64,000 bases of DNA from Erigeron canadensis (taxonomy: Eukaryota; Streptophyta; Magnoliopsida; Asterales; Asteraceae): NCBI RefSeq assembly GCF_010389155.1, contig NC_057767.1, positions 1,984,001 to 2,048,000 on the forward strand. Reading direction: 5' to 3'. A program made the translations under genes and the position numbers. Within the stretch, counting starts at the first letter, position 1; each line of letters begins with the position of its first letter. The notes below the pieces were generated by a model. It was given only the letters and a program-made list of their open reading frames with translations. It ran no database searches and was not told the origin of the DNA. This document shows, piece by piece, positions 24,491 to 37,117 of this stretch.

Positions 24491-24861
24491 TAATGGTGTG
24501 GTGACATCGAAATTAGTATAGATATAGATACGTTATTAGATGGAAAAAAAATAAAATGTTAAGGGCAAATCTAGCAATTCAAAGACAGAAATTACTAAAA
24601 ATAAAAAGAAGTCTTTAATTCAAATCTCATATTTCTAACTCCAAAATAGTATTACAACGATTTTAATTTACAAATCAGTTTTCTATATCAATATCAACCC
24701 TTATGGGAACATTTAACATTTTACTTTAGTTACCATGACAGCGAGAGAAAAAAGAAAAATTAGTTAATCAAATTAAAAAAGATACTATGAAAAGTTTAAT
24801 TAATTAGTTATACGGTTTTTGATTTTTAGTTGTTTTTCGTTTTTAAAAGATTAAGTAAAAT

Positions 24862-25145
24862 AGTTTTGATTTTTTTTCTTTGACAATTTTAACTTTTTTT
24901 TATGAATGATGTCATAAAAATATCAAAATTATATATTAACATGTCATGTAATTCTCTTTTAAAATAAAATGACAGCATCACAATTTTCTTTTATTAATAT
25001 AAGAGTTTTGATTTTTTTTCTTTGACAATTTTAACTTTTTTTTATGAATGATGTCATAAAAATATCAAAATCATATATTAACATGTCATGAAATTCTCTT
25101 TTAAAACAAAATGACATTATCACAAATTTCTTTTATTAATATAAG
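24862..25145. repeat. Tandem duplication, 142-bp period
   Basis: About 142 bp beginning AGTTTTGATTTTTTTTC occurs twice in direct tandem (from 24862 and from 25004), with only a few differences. Confidence 0.8.
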
Positions 25146-25235
25146 AAATACTTCAATAATCTAATGTAATATTTATATTTATACTATCTAATACGAAATC
25201 ATTTAGCTAAAGCATATTTAAATTAATTAAAACTT

Positions 25236-25368
25236 ACATGTATTTTATTACTATAAACTAGAAAATAAACATAACCACACGTGTAAATGAGCTAAAATTA
25301 AATTAGATTTATAACATGTATTTTATTACTACAAACTATAAAATAAACATAACGACACGTGTAAATCA
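25236..25368. repeat. Tandem duplication, ~78-bp period
   Basis: ACATGTATTTTATTACTA... through ACACGTGTAAAT is repeated once with small changes (copies from about 25236 and 25314). Confidence 0.7.
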
Positions 25369-25474
25369 TTATTTGGGTTGTGATAATTTGAAAACTAAAA
25401 TTTTCATGAAAATTAAAAAACTGGCCAAAACACTCTATGATCTGAATTTATTACAATGTTTTAAATTTTTTTTA

Positions 25475-25634
25475 GAAAACACATTGTGTTAACTTAATAT
25501 CACAGTGTGTTTAAACAATTTTTTGATTTTCACTCGCTATAAAAAACACACTGTGATTTAAAAATTTAACACAATGTGTTTTTGGATTACACAATAAAAA
25601 CACATTATGTTAAATTTATATCATATTGTATTTT
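25475..25634. repeat. Foldback with a third direct copy
   Basis: An arm of about 38-43 bp (AACACATTGTGTTAA...CACAGTGTGTTT) at 25475-25512 occurs inverted at 25541-25583, and again in the first orientation at about 25596-25634. The first pair would fold into a hairpin with a ~28-base loop. Confidence 0.65.
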
Positions 25635-26409
25635 AGCCAATTTTTATAGAAATTTTAGTTTTTAAATAAACATTTCACAATATTAATGTAACTCTTTAAA
25701 CTTTATTACTAAAATATTACGGATAGTCGGACACTATTATATAAAGCAAACCGTTTGCGAAACTAATAGTCGTCCGTAACCTTTTAGCCATTATTTTTGG
25801 TAAACAATAATACGGATCGATATATTTCTAATCTAATTAAAAATCATGTACTTCTTTATTTTATTTTTTTTATGACAAACTAAAGACAATCCTTAAATCT
25901 TAAATGAAATTTTCACATATGAAAGCTACATATTGCAATCTTTGGCTTCCTAGTAAACCATCACAAGGTTGAATCTTATGGCATACAAATAAATATGGGG
26001 GAAAAAAAGTGAGTAAAGCGCAAGGTTTAGTGTAATGAAATATTAATCTTGATTTTGTAGTACGAGTGGTTCATATTTGACCAATGAAAATCGAGAAATC
26101 ACAACACATAAACCAATATATGGATTTTGGACCTATGAACCAATCAAGATGGATCCAACGGTGTAAAATCATGACACGGTTACAACTTCAACATTCTACA
26201 GTCGACATTGTTTGGCATGTATTATTACGAGGAAACATGCATAGATTATTATAATTAGAGAATGTCTTCATGCATGAAATCCACACAATTTGTAATTTTT
26301 TTTTTTACTCCTTATACAATTATACAAACAAAATGTGCACATATAAAGGGATGGTTGGATGTGGACTAAGATTTAAAAGTCCATTTGGGAACTTGAAGTC
26401 ATAGCCTGT

Positions 26410-26415
26410 TGTCTC
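26410..26415 (+). promoter_or_regulatory. TGTCTC auxin-response-element-like hexamer
   Basis: TGTCTC lies about 260 bp upstream of the DRO1-like start codon. The family is reported to respond to auxin, but one hexamer is weak evidence on its own. Confidence 0.25.
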
Positions 26416-26675
26416 TCAAATCCTTTAATTTTATTATATTAATATTAATTTCAAGAAACTAAGCTCTCATTGGCTTCTAGGATCTGCTTCCATTTTAAGT
26501 ATATATTCTAAGACTTTATACATAGTCACTACTTTGCATTTGGGCTTCATCCATCCCCCCCGCCACTTTCCACACCCTTAATCTCTGCTTCCATACATAG
26601 TCCACCACCAACGCACGCCGCCCTACTGTCCGGCCTTGTGGTCAATTCGATCTACGTTACCACAAACATCATATC

Positions 26676-28165
26676 ATGAAGGTGAGATCGATATATATAT
26701 ATATGACCGTTTTTGTGAAGTTGTCATCTATTGGCGTTTACATGTGCATGCTTTACGTACAAACTTAGTTTTCTTTGGTTTTGTTTGTAGTTTTTCAATT
26801 GGATGCAAAGTAAATTCAATGGTGCACAAGGGCGGAATGCAACGTCCACTGCTCATTGTAAGTAAACTCTGTTTCTTTTTCGTTCTTTTTTTTTTCTACA
26901 TGAATGCGGAAGATGCAACTTAGGAGTTTTGAACCCCCCCACCCAAATAATCCATCTTTACAAATTAATTGTGAAGAGTGAGACTCGAACCCAAATGGAT
27001 AATCCCAAGTCAAAGACTTTATCAGCTACCAATAACATCATTGGCTTATTCTTAATTTCTAGTCTTAATTAATGTATGATATAATTAAGAAGCTTTGTTA
27101 AATTTGAAGTCAGGCTGATGGATCATTAAATATTTACGTACGGTTTGCTTGCATATATCATCATGTAGATCATGTGGCCAAGCAAGAACCCCGGAAAGAA
27201 GAGTTTAGTGATTGGCCTCAGGGATTACTCACAATAGGAACCTTTGGGAACAACAACAACAACGAGCATCTACCGATTCATGAAAATGAAGAAGAAATCA
27301 ATTACAATCAAGAAACTGATCAGGCCACAACAGAAACATCATCACCTGATCTTTCTGACTTCACACCCGAAGAGGTTGGCAAACTTCAGAAAGAGTTGAC
27401 GAATCTATTGTCCTGCAGGAAAAAGCAAGACATGATTCCTGGTGATCTGCCATTGGATAGGTTCCTTAACTGTCCTTCAAGCTTGGAGGTTGACCGCAGG
27501 CTTTCGATGAGACTCAATGGCAGCGAAGGAGGAGGCAACGATGATAAAGAAGAGATAGATCGCACGATTAGAGTTATCCTTGGTAGGTGCAAAGACATTT
27601 GTACCGATAACACTAAGAAAGCAATCATTGGGAAAAAATCAATTTCATTTCTTTTCAAGAAGATCTTCGTCTGCAGCAGCGGGTTTCCAACATCATCGAT
27701 TCCTAGCACTTTACGTAGTGATCATCATCATCATCATCATCCACTTCCAGAATCAAGAATGGAGAAGGTAACTTTTCTTTCCCCGGCCATTTCGATATAT
27801 TAATTAATTAGTTTTTTTTTTTTTAGTGTATGTACGTTATTCTCTTGAATATATTGATTCTGATTACATAATAAAGATGGTAATTGATTGCAGCTACTAA
27901 GGGCTATGCTTAAGAACAAGATCAATAACCCTCAAAATTCTCAATCATCGTCAGCAAGGAAGTTCATAGAGTCCAGTAGACGATCACCCTGCAGGAAAGG
28001 GGAAGCAGAGGAGGATATTAGCACCAAATGGGTCAAAACCGATTCTGAATGTGAGTAGGATCGATGTAATCTCTCTGTCTATACATAAAGTAAATTTCTT
28101 AATTTGTGAGAAATGGGGTGTGACAATCTCCACATAAATTTGCAGATATCGTTCTAGAGATATGA
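26676..28165 (+). CDS. IGT-family protein of the LAZY/DEEPER ROOTING (DRO1) type
   Basis: Five exons give 282 aa: 26676-26681, 26791-26857, 27169-27767, 27894-28050 and 28146-28165. The first coding exon is only ATGAAG. The protein begins MKFFNWMQSKFNG, has the WPQGLLTIGTFG block at about residues 40-51 that contains the IGT signature, an acidic Asn/Glu-rich middle and an imperfect His run. It ends in WVKTDSEYIVLEI, the conserved C-terminal region V, encoded across the last intron. This combination is diagnostic of the LAZY/DRO1 family, which links gravity-sensing amyloplasts to auxin flow and sets root and shoot angle, acting at the plasma membrane. The length is close to Arabidopsis DRO1 (about 280 aa). 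The DRO1/LAZY2-4 side is favoured by the C-terminus, but the exact paralogue is not certain. Confidence 0.9.
26900..27045 (-). mobile_element. tRNA-derived SINE in DRO1-like intron 2
   Basis: On the minus strand, GGTAGCTGATAAAGTC starts a tRNA-like stretch and GGGTTCGAGTCTCAC (plus 26979-26993) is a strong B box. It lies inside the intron 26858-27168. Ends are approximate. Confidence 0.5.
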
Positions 28166-28724
28166 AGCGCGCCGAGAGCCCTTATGTGTTACTTAAAAAA
28201 AAAAAACCATGTAAAGATCTCTCCGGACGACAAAAGTTAATTGCATCTTCTCCTAGCTTGCTGATGTTTGAGGGTTTTTTAAGGTAAAATTAACTTGCCT
28301 TGTTTTTTATTTTTTCTCAACTACATTGACAAAAAAGGATGGATGGATGGATGGTAGAAAAGTTGAGATCTGTAAAGCAAAGGCTAATATTATAGCTTCC
28401 ATATATGTCTTGTTTCTTTCTTTCTTTTTTTTTTTTTTTTCATGCTGGTATACATTACCATGATGTGTACAAATGCATGTTATTTGTTGTATTATATACA
28501 TATCATGTACGTATATGGGAAAAACTCACCCATTCATATGTCTTGTGTTTTGTTTTATGATGATATTGGACTCTTTATTTACCTTAATTTCTTTACTTAT
28601 CAACCTAGTCATGTGGCATGTGGTTGTAATCTAGGTGAAAATGGTTGGATTACAAGTTTTGACTTTTCACTAAAGGTTAAGACTGTTATGTTGATATCAT
28701 TACTCTCACATATATATATATAAA
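28166..28724. other. 3' flank of DRO1-like gene
   Basis: Probable 3' UTR, a GGAT tetranucleotide run (about 28337-28354) and a T run. No gene is seen. Confidence 0.4.
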
Positions 28725-29232
28725 CGAGGGTACTTGGATTTGTTTGGTCGGATTGAGTTGTTAAAGTCTGGTTTAACGATTTAACTTTTGGAAAATTGGA
28801 TTCCTTGGTCCGGTTACAGCTTGAGCAAAGAACAAACCGTCAAAAACCGGACCAAACCAAATAATATATATGTATATTTAAATCACATGTATATTAAAGT
28901 TACTGGGGACATTTTATTTAACATCTATAAATTTCTATAGCAAGTGAAATACAGTATATAAATATTATGAAATGTCTTTTTAATTGTGTTGTCTATTTGT
29001 TTCATATAAAAAAAAGTTATATAGAAATATGCATAAATTTATCGAGAAATAAGGAAAAAAACATATGATAAACAAAACCGTCGAACCGGACAAACCGGAC
29101 CGGCTTATATGGTTTGGTTTGATCCGGTTAGACAATACACTTGGTTTGGTTTGATAAATTTTAAAACCGGAAATGTCGGTTCGGTTTGAAATTTTGTCAA
29201 AACCGGACCAAACCAGACCATGAACACCCCTA
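28725..29232. mobile_element. Degenerate hAT-type MITE
   Basis: The right end GACCATGAACACCCCTA matches the common plant hAT MITE end (TAGGGGTGTTCATGG read inward). The interior is rich in AACCGGACC and TGGTTTGGTTTG blocks. The left end near GAGGGTACTTGG is worn. Confidence 0.45.
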
Positions 29233-29504
29233 GTCAAAACCGGAAATGTGATCGACTTGCACACATGTGATCATAGCAATATTCGTGCACATGTGATCAA
29301 GAATCCAAATCTCCACATAATTATATAACGGATGATAATCCATGCCTCCACACAATTATAAACTTTAAAATAACACAAAAGTTATTCAGAAAACAGTCAA
29401 AAAACAATTTTCATGTAAAGAACAATCATCGGTTGGGCTTGATTTGAAAAGTTCTCAAAGGTTCTCGCAAAAAAAGGGTTCTCAAAATAACTTTATCTAT
29501 ATAT

Positions 29505-29686
29505 ATATAGGGGATATCATACGTACAACAGCTCTACGTATGATAGGTACAACCAAGTTGAAAATCAGGGGACATTTTTGATACATATATAAATTGAAGG
29601 ATAAATGTGTAAAATCAGGGGTCATGTTTGTGTGTGTAGTACCTAAGCTTGGGTACAATTTGCTGTACCCATCATTTTCCCATATA
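29505..29686. mobile_element. Small MITE with GTAC-containing inverted ends
   Basis: The left end TATAGGGGATATCATACGTAC and right end GTACCCATCATTTTCCCATA are imperfect inverted repeats inside (TA)n flanks. About 180 bp, non-coding. Confidence 0.45.
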
Positions 29687-29830
29687 TATATATATACTTG
29701 GGTTTGTATGTGTATTTTTATACCTAGAATAAAACTTTTGTAAAATAGTTAAAATAATAATTGTTTGGGATATTATAAAGAACGTCGCTAGAACAAAATA
29801 TGTTGATTCAGATTTACATATTGTTTTTTT

Positions 29831-29965
29831 GGGAAGAGATTTCCTCAAGTTTCCTAACATGACTAGTCATGTTAGAGAGATCTCAACCCTTGGATTAAAT
29901 CTAAAGAATGAGATGTTTTTAACTTGACCGCTCAAGTTAAAACCAACTTGAGGGAATCCTCTTCT
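29831..29965. mobile_element. MITE of about 135 bp
   Basis: Inverted ends GGGAAGAGATTTCCTCAAG / CTTGAGGGAATCCTCTTCTC, with an interior ACATGACTAGTCATGT palindrome. The flanks are T-rich, so no target duplication can be called. The end design resembles the elements at 51528 and 52859. Confidence 0.5.
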
Positions 29966-31090
29966 CTTTTTTCATGTACGACTATGTTTATGTCTACATA
30001 ATCAAGGTTTTTATCGATCATGTGAATAACATCCATGAAAATAAATTGATCCATGCATGCACCAAAACTAGCTAGAGATTTAATTCAATTTAATTATTTG
30101 ATATACAAATAAACTCCCGTTATACATTTACTAGTAACAAGTCCATTTTATCTTATATTTTAGATTTGTCTAAAATGTAACAATAACACTCAATTTCCTT
30201 AAGACGTAATAAATTAATAATGATATACAAAAAGTCACATCTCTATCTCTATTCAAATATATAAAAATCGTCAAGATATGTTTTTTCCAAAGAGCTCATA
30301 ATTTTATGGTAGACATATCATAATACTTTTCTATATTGAAATATACATATACATATATATATATATTTATCGACACATTACTGCTAAAATGAATTGAAGT
30401 AGCTAGTCTATATTTCGAAGTCAAACCATTGTACTCCTATTCTAGCACTAATTTGGATGGATCCGATTGATGTTTACTGCTTCTGCAAGTGTATATAGGG
30501 CAAGTCATATACTTTTGAAGTATTGGTGTAGGAGCAGTCTTGAATTATATCTAGAATAGAAGATTGTGTAGTACATGCATATGTCCAGTGTACTAGTATT
30601 TGTTTTGTAAATAATTTTGAGATAATATAAATTCACCTTTGAAATAAAAGAAAAATACTCATTTTACAACACATATAAGTTTAAAGCATTAATTATTGTT
30701 TGAAGAAAATCATTTGGTTTGTATGAACTGACAATAAATAAATCGAAAGTTGAAACATAATCTCATTTTAACAGTGACTAGAGATGTTAATGATATGAGT
30801 ATCAAAATTTTAGATTATACTAATTTGATAATTTCTTACTTCGAGCTCGAGAATAACCTTAGTTATTATTATAATTTATATATAAGAAAATTATAACATT
30901 TAACAATAATGTTTATTGTGTTGTTACGGTGACGGTAGCATATGATTATAATGTTAAAGACTATAATAAATATAATTAATATAAAATGAGGTAATATAGT
31001 TAATTTAACGATGATGATATATAAGGACATTTAGTTAAAAAAAATTGTAAAAATGAAGGTAATTTCCGAGTAGTATTCTTGTATTTAAAT
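29966..31090. other. AT-rich intergenic DNA
   Basis: No gene or delimited element is seen. The last part is the probable promoter of the gene with coding start at 31933. Confidence 0.45.
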
Positions 31091-31343
31091 TATTGAATTA
31101 CTACCCACAGGACTGCCCCGAGATCTATAGACATCATCGTCATCAATCAGAACCTAAAATCCGGCCATCTCACCGGAGAAGCTGTTCAATTACATTCCCC
31201 CATTTTGTTGGCATTTGCCCCTACCCTGCTTATACACAGATAATATTAAAGGCGTCTTCTTCTTTGCAACATTTTAGGGTTTTTGTGCTTTCAATTTTGC
31301 CTCCACACTTCCACATCCATCCATCCATCTGTCCAATCAACAA

Positions 31344-31915
31344 GTAAGTATCTCTTCTCCTCTTTGATTTCTTCATCCCGGGCCCGTTTTTTCAGACCCA
31401 TTAGACCGTTGACCACCATTGACCGATATTTGGTCCGATCCTGCTTGATTCGTATCGTAAGGGACCAATCCCGATTTCGATCCCTAGGTGTCATTAAAAT
31501 TTTCAAAGGTGTGGAATATTAGATCACTCGAATGTGAAAAAAACCTTTTTCTTATTATGGATCAAATTGTAAGTTTATATTATTACGAATGCTTAAAAAG
31601 TTGTTGTCATGTAGTAAATTTTTTAGGATTCCATTGCATTTTACGCAACTGATTAAAAAAAATTAATCTTTCTAACAGAAATTTCCATCATCTGTTCCAT
31701 ATATGAGTAATATAGAAGAATAAGATATATTAAGTAATTAGAATTCTCTAAGCCCTTACCTTACCTTATACATTTTACTTCCCTGCTATATAATTCATAG
31801 ACGTATAATTACATTATTATCAATCCAACTTGTTATTAGTAATCTGGAGTTCAATTTGAAACTACATTTCAATCTTTCCTATACTTTTGTATGATAATAA
31901 TAATAATTGTTTCAG
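31344..31915 (+). other. Probable 5' UTR intron
   Basis: A GTAAGT donor at 31344 follows a pyrimidine-rich leader (about 31120-31343), and TTTCAG at 31910-31915 precedes the start codon by 17 nt. A leader intron is the likely reading. Confidence 0.55.
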
Positions 31916-31932
31916 ATCCATATTGAGAGGCA

Positions 31933-32218
31933 ATGAATTTTCTGGGGTTGCGGTCTCAGTCGTCAGCGACTGCAGCTCAACCTCTACCATCACCACCACC
32001 GTTGCATAAGCACCCTCCCACTCCAACATTAGAGGATTTTGTATCTTCTGCTGCTGCTGCTGCTGAACAACACGATCCATTCCCGTTAGCCTCTTTTGCT
32101 GTTGATGATTATGCAACTGCTCAGGGGGGAACTGCTTTTCCGCTCCTAACTTCTAAGCCTCTTGTTGATAAACATATCGACGTTTCTCAACAACAAGGAT
32201 GGATCACCATTCCAACCA

Positions 32219-32256
<38 letters not shown>

Positions 32257-35200
32257 CTATTGTCTTCTTTGGTTTACAGCCCGAATCTGGAGTCTCGGGT
32301 GATTTTATTAATGTTATTTGCATTGTCTTTCTTTATGTTGAATTATAATTACTGTTCAATAACTTTTGCAGAGGAGCTTCCTGATAGTTGGGATAACGAG
32401 CCAGATATGCTATCTTTTAGATCTTTTGACCGCCCTTTTGTTTTCCCAGGTATACCCCCCCCCCCCCCCCCCCCTCTCTCTCTCTCTCTCCATGCATAAG
32501 CCTTATTGTTATTTTTTTTTTATTTCCAGGAGAACAAGTTCATGTTCTAGCATGCTTGTCTGCATATAAGCAGGATACAGAAGTTATCACACCCTTCAAG
32601 GTTGCTGAAATGATGAGTAAGAATGGCATTGGCCGAAATGCCAAAAAGCAAAATGGTGAAATCAGACATGGATCTTCACCTGCTCCCGAGGTGGCTTCTT
32701 CAAGTTCTAATGCTCATGATTCAGATGAAAATGATAGTGGCAAAACTGAACTTCAGAAGGATTTTTCCACCGGGGAATCTCTTCTCAGGATGGAAGATCA
32801 CAGAAGGCAAACTGAAGTGTTGCTACAAAAATTTAGAAATTCCCACTTTTTTGCGCGGATTGCTGAGGCAGATGAGCCACTTTGGTCGAAAAGAAAACCC
32901 CATGAAACATTTAGAGAATCAACGGAAATGATTGGTGGAAAGTTCAGTGCATATGATGATAATAAGACCCTTTCGAACGCTTCAGTTGATAGAGAAAGTC
33001 TTGATGCTAGTACCTCAGGCGGTGTGGCAAGAAATGGGTTTAAATGTGTTTCACTTGCTAATGGAGATATAGTGGTATGTTTTTGAAAGTGGTATCTTTA
33101 AGTTGTTTTATATACTAGTTTGTCAGGAAGAGAGTATGCTTTGGTTAGTTATATAGTGGTCCTTTTATAGTCATCCTCAGTGCTGTACAAAGTATAGTAT
33201 TGAAAGGATGTGTGTGTCACTGATTGTATCCCATTTTCTTGTTTGTAAGGATGCAGGTGCTGTTACAGTTAAACATTGGCTTGGAATGTTTAAAAGAACC
33301 TGTCTTAGAAATTATTCAGTTTGAAAAACATGAAGTGAGAAGTGTAAATGACGAAAGTTCAAGTTACTTGAATCAGGATTCTTGTGGAGATCTCTTGAAG
33401 TGGTTGCTTCCTTTGGAAAATTCTTTGGTTTCTCCGTCTCGTTCCATATCTCCCCCGCAATTGAGCTCCAATTCAAATATTCGTAGCACCTCTACAAAGA
33501 TGAATCCTTCAGGCTCATCTGCTTCTCCCATTTTTTCATTTGGCCACTTTAGGAGTTATTCTATGTCCTCCATTCCTCCAAACACCGTACCACCAGTTTC
33601 ACCCATTAATACCACATCAAGCCTTGTTGATCTAGAAGATCAGGATCACTTCTCATCTAATAGTTCTGGGAAAGATGAAAAAGGAGAAGGTGAAGGACTT
33701 CTGTCTTTCCGTGGTGTCCCACTGGAGCCAGAAAGGTTTTCTGTTCGCTGTGGACTAGAAGGTATTTACATCCCAGGTAGACGATGGAGGAGGAAAGTTG
33801 AAATAATACAACCTGTGGAGATCTCTTCTTTTGTTGCTGATTGCAATACAGAAGACCTTCTGTGTGTTCAGATAAAGGTCTAAACGTACAACTTTTGTCC
33901 AGGAACTAATTTTTGTGTCATTGGAGATGGTAATTAACCAATTTACATTTATTCAAATGCAGAATGTTTCTCCGGCACATCTGCCAGATATTGTGATATA
34001 TCTGGATACAATAACAATAATACACGAGGAGGCTTCCAAGGGTGGACCTCCTTTGTCTTTACCAATCGCATGTACCGAAGCGGGGAATGACCACTGCTTG
34101 CCAAATTTAGCCCTCAGGTTATTCTTCTCTCATTTTGTTATTTGCGTATCATGCCAATTTTAGCTGTTAAATTTTTTTTGTACAGAGTAGATCTAATATG
34201 ATCACTTTACCACAATTCCCATTGGTCTTGTTCAGTTTACTAATTTTTTTGTTGGGCTACTGAACTTTGAGGTTCTGCTGCTGTGGGATCTCTGAAGAGT
34301 CTAATCCATGACATGCAAGGGTGGGGTTATTTTCCTATAATATGGTCATATAAGTATGGTGAAGTGGTGTTTACTGCTTTGTATCAACCTTATAAGTCAT
34401 TGGTGAATAGATATTTACTTTCTTTGGGTTGTTAATACGTGAACATAGTTACTTTTTCATTTAATGGAATTTCTATGGCGGTAATTACTATATGTCGGTT
34501 ACTTGATATATAAATGAATTCAAGTTTTAGGTCCCCTATATCATATAATTTGCAGCTTGATTTTAAGAAATTTTCATTTTGTAACTCTTTTTTTAATTCC
34601 ATAAAGGAGTAGGTGGTACATTGTGTTTGTGAATACTGGTGAATAGTAGACTAGATCTTCCACTATATTGCTTCTTTTAAATCATTGTTTCGACATCCTT
34701 TGACAGGAGAGGGGAAGAACACTCGTTCATTCTGAAACCAGCAACATCACTGTGGAGGAACAGCAAGTGTCAAAGCGAGAGAAGACATCGATCATCAAGT
34801 GTTCATGTCCCCTCTAATGTAGATCTTGGTTTACTGCCTGGTGATAAGTATGCTGTTTTAGTGTCATGTCGATGCAACTATACTGGTAATTAAGATTACT
34901 ACTTTCTGAGTACTGGTAATTAAGATTACTACTTTCTGAATACATAGGGCCGTTCTTTAAAAATAGAAGAGAAGAAACAAAGATATATAATGGTATATGG
35001 CTTGTAACACATAGTTTGGATGCAGAATCTAGGTTGTTCTTCAAGCAGCCAACAAGTTGGCGACCACGTATGTCAAGGGATCTTTTGATATCTGTTGCAT
35101 CTCAAATGTCACGGCCAACTCTTGGTTCAGATGACAGAGCCCCTCAGTTACCTGTTCAGGTCTCAATTTGATTATAATTTATAAACACAAAACATGACTA

Positions 35201-37117
35201 TGATTAATCTAAATAAATGGAGTTCATGATAATAAAGTTAATTTATTTTAGGTTTTAACACTTGAGGCATCAAATCTTACATCAGAAGATCTAACTCTAA
35301 CAGTGCTTGCTCCAGCCTCATTTACTTCTCTTCCTTCTGTGGTGTCTCTAAATTCCACACCCACATCACCCATGACCTCTTTTGATGATAGAACTGGTGG
35401 TGACAATAGACAGAGTATTTCCTTCAAGGCACTCACTTCAGCATCTAACAATCAGAGACACAGTCATGACAATGTGCCTCAAAGCAGCTCCTTCAATGAT
35501 CAAACAGTTTCCATCACTGACGTGCTTCCAAGAAGTGATCTGGGATGTACACACTTGTGGTTGCAAAGTAGAGTTCCTTTAGGGTATACATACTTATCTT
35601 GTTCATCACCTTTTTAGTTTGAGATTTCCTGGATGATTTATGAAATTAGTTTTATCTTGCACCAGGTGTATTCCTGGTAGATCTACGGCGACCATCAAGC
35701 TTGAGTTACTTCCTCTTACTGATGGCTTAATTACTCTAGATTCTTTACAGATTAGCGTTAAGGAGAAAGGTATGTTCATCAAGTTCTTATACTGCATATA
35801 TGTTTATTATACTTCTATATCTAAAAGCATATGCACAATTTGACATAACATGGTATGTAAATTAACGCCATTGCATGGCTATGTATGATGATTATTGGTT
35901 CAACCATGTAGTTTGGATTTAAATTTTACTCGAAATGAATTTTGCGTTTGTTTAGACAACCCCATAAATGAACACTAGCAGTTATTCTGCGGTTGGAGGG
36001 GTGATATTTCTGTTGGGCCACATTCAAGTACTCAACCTCATGGTATACTTCGTATTAGAAATTGCGTGGGACACAATTAATTGTATATCTACATGTGACA
36101 GAACCTACATCCTGTGATTTTATAATCCTTTTTGATTAAAGACACCCCACCATCACAATTATGGGCGAGTATGGGTTGGTTAGGCCCAAAGTCGAACTCT
36201 TTGGTAAATGAAAATGAAACGGATCCGTGTGTCAGTTAAGAGATGGATCGGTTACCACTTATCGGTTAAACATGATGGTTCGGGTAGGTTTTGGTTAATA
36301 ATGGAAGTTGCATAAAGAGAGATCTAATAGAAGCATAAACATCAAAGAATTTTTGTCTATTCAAAGTTTTGAGTATTTGCATGCTGTTTGTTACTTCCAA
36401 TCAGGCATTGTCGAACTAGCAAGAACCACAGGTTTGGATTCACCATATGTTTGTCGCCATTAGTCTGTTAGGGTTGTAAAGGTATAAAACCTAAATTTTT
36501 CGAGAACCAAGAAGCACATATAGAAACATGTTTCAAAGGAACGGAAGCAAGGAAGAGTAAGAAAGTAAAGGGAAATCTGGAAAAGGGGGGCACATGGGTG
36601 ATGGGTATTGGTAAGCACACTTCTAATAGTTATAAAGCAGAAAAATAGCATGTAAGTTATAGTCGGTGAGTTTGGTTTCTAATGGGTTGGTAATTCCACA
36701 TAACGGAAAATGAACCGATGTAGTTAGTTAATCAACAATAAACAAACTGAATCATCAGTTTTTCATTAATGGTCTGTTATGATGTGTTGGTTGTTATTAA
36801 ATGTTACACCTTTCATCGATATGAAATGAGTCTTGTAGTGAGCTCTTACTATCTTGCTATATTGGATATATGCATTGTGGTCCCATGGCAAATTTCTTGG
36901 TTATTTAATGCGTCATTGTTTGACGTAGCCCATATCTTAAACATGTTCATGAAGAAATTAAATATGATAGTTGTGTAGATAAAAATACTGGGAGTTTTAA
37001 GTATGTTTGGATGAGACGGTGATGTGGTTTCATTCTTTGACTACAGGTTTAACCTATGTTCCAGAGAAGTCCTTGAAGATAAATGCAACTTCAAGCTTAA
37101 GTACCGGTATTATCTAA
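31933..37117 (+). CDS. Conserved plant protein, possibly TRAPPII-associated (TRIPP-like)
   Basis: Ten coding exons join in one frame to about 834 aa: 31933-32218, 32372-32449, 32530-33074, 33257-33877, 33963-34117, 34707-34885, 35026-35159, 35252-35583, 35666-35769 and 37047-37117. All borders are GT-AG and the phases match. The N-terminus MNFLGLRS and the following WITIPTKELPDSW and FVFPGEQVHVLACLSA blocks belong to a protein family I know from plant genomes. The C-terminal half (RRWRRKVEIIQPVEISSF onward) looks like beta-strand-rich domains, with serine-rich linkers between. I see no catalytic motif, signal peptide or membrane segment. Its assignment to the plant-specific TRAPPII partner TRIPP is from memory and not verified. 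The gene structure is well supported, the function is not. The last intron is unusually long (1277 bp). Confidence 0.8.
32219..32252. repeat. CT microsatellite at splice donor
   Basis: A (CT)n tract starts 2-5 bases after the donor of coding exon 1, so it lies at the very start of the intron. Confidence 0.85.
32455..32491. repeat. Poly-C plus TC microsatellite in intron 2
   Basis: About 20 C followed by (TC)n, starting 5 bases after the donor of coding exon 2. The whole intron is only 80 bp. Confidence 0.85.

Noticed and set aside
27721..27742. His-run as an insertion or expansion defect in the DRO1-like gene
   Set aside because: The short CAT repeat keeps the frame and lies in a variable linker of the family, so it is ordinary variation.
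31933..32499. Single-exon protein reading through CT and poly-C microsatellites
   Set aside because: The Ser-Leu and Pro runs come from intron microsatellites. Removing two GT-AG introns restores a conserved plant protein.
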